Part shown: piece after piece, positions 49,275-49,470 of the stretch
Layout: each line of letters begins with the position of its first letter
Position numbering within the stretch: position 1 is the stretch's first letter
Assembly (NCBI GenBank): GCA_009774625.1
Contig: VSOB01000019.1
Location: 1 to 49,470, forward strand
Length of the DNA stretch: 49,470 nt
Direction of reading: 5' to 3'
DNA from: Lachnospiraceae bacterium
GTDB lineage: Bacteria > Bacillota > Clostridia > Lachnospirales > Lachnospiraceae
Translations under genes and position numbers: made by a program
The notes under the pieces: model-generated
The model's database searches: none
Seen by the model: only the letters and a program-made list of their open reading frames with translations
What the model was told of the DNA's origin: nothing

Positions 49275-49470
49275 ATGAAAATTCTGGTAATCGAAGATGA
49301 CAGCTCCATTTCGGAGCTGATCTGCATGAATCTGGAAGCAGCAGGCTATCAGCCCCATCCTGTGGGAGATGGCCTGACCGCTCAGAAACTGCTGGAAAGC
49401 GGTCAGATGGAGGACAGCGCCCTTGCCCTGGTGGATGTGATGCTGCCGGGAAAGGACGGATTTGCCCTGA
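49275..49470 (+). CDS. OmpR-family response regulator, 5' part
   Basis: The first 65 codons are present and the gene runs past the window end. MKILVIEDDSSISELICMNL has the acidic pocket EDD (7-9), and LVDVMLPGKDGFAL holds the phospho-acceptor Asp. GAAGGA precedes the ATG. A DNA-binding domain and a kinase gene are expected downstream but cannot be seen. Confidence 0.88.
   Translation, partial: MKILVIEDDSSISELICMNLEAAGYQPHPVGDGLTAQKLLESGQMEDSALALVDVMLPGKDGFAL

Overview
The window looks like chromosomal DNA of a gut-type Firmicute of the Lachnospiraceae. The inference rests on gene order and on families common there: a gntR-clpC-radA cluster without ctsR, a purE-purM-purN-purD run, several small membrane and lipoprotein families typical of the group, a YesM/YesN two-component pair beside a sugar transporter without its own ATPase, and strong AGGAGG ribosome binding sites. 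Species cannot be told from the sequence. Most genes are on the minus strand.

Bases 1-4250 look like an inserted accessory segment. It carries an NLR-like STAND ATPase with eight kinesin-light-chain-type TPR repeats, a 61-residue one-helix membrane protein just upstream that ends in the same Gly-Gly-Asp motif with which the ATPase begins, and a winged-helix protein with plasmid-initiator-like layout. The segment ends where a peptidoglycan-binding gene has lost its 5' part. Bases 4245-6990 hold that stump, a LUD-domain gene, a secreted CAP-type protein, and the scar of a MATE transporter joined to a broken relative of Tn916 orf6 (Cys-rich KTR protein).

Bases 6992-18277 are a carbohydrate locus. 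One minus-strand operon encodes an alpha-galactosidase (GH36), two CUT1 permeases, a lipoprotein binding protein, a YicI-like GH31 alpha-xylosidase and a HAD phosphatase. It is transcribed away from a sensor kinase/AraC-type regulator pair that probably controls it. A tRNA-Trp follows.

Bases 18764-32408 are housekeeping genes: gntR-clpC-small protein-radA with a palindromic operator on its promoter, then pyrE, small membrane genes, an M29-type aminopeptidase, purE-M-N-D, a zinc-ribbon protein and a membrane SH3 protein with a very acidic repetitive tail.

Bases 32602-37830 mix small intact genes (HhH protein, P-loop kinase, DUF4405-like membrane protein, aldo/keto reductase, flavodoxin lipoprotein) with at least five gene fragments: flavodoxin, GH1, aldo/keto reductase, alpha/beta hydrolase and carboxylesterase.

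Bases 37831-49470 carry a DUF4157 (eCIS-core, HELGH) protein that also has an AHHIIP motif, resembling a polymorphic toxin; a GNAT enzyme; an NAD-dependent epimerase; a response regulator with a degenerate HD-GYP domain; KptA RNA 2'-phosphotransferase behind a chemotaxis receptor; a second GH36 alpha-galactosidase; a DUF6034-like lipoprotein; and the start of an OmpR-type response regulator cut by the window end. The two best candidates for an undescribed system are the STAND ATPase with its membrane partner and the DUF4157/AHH protein.
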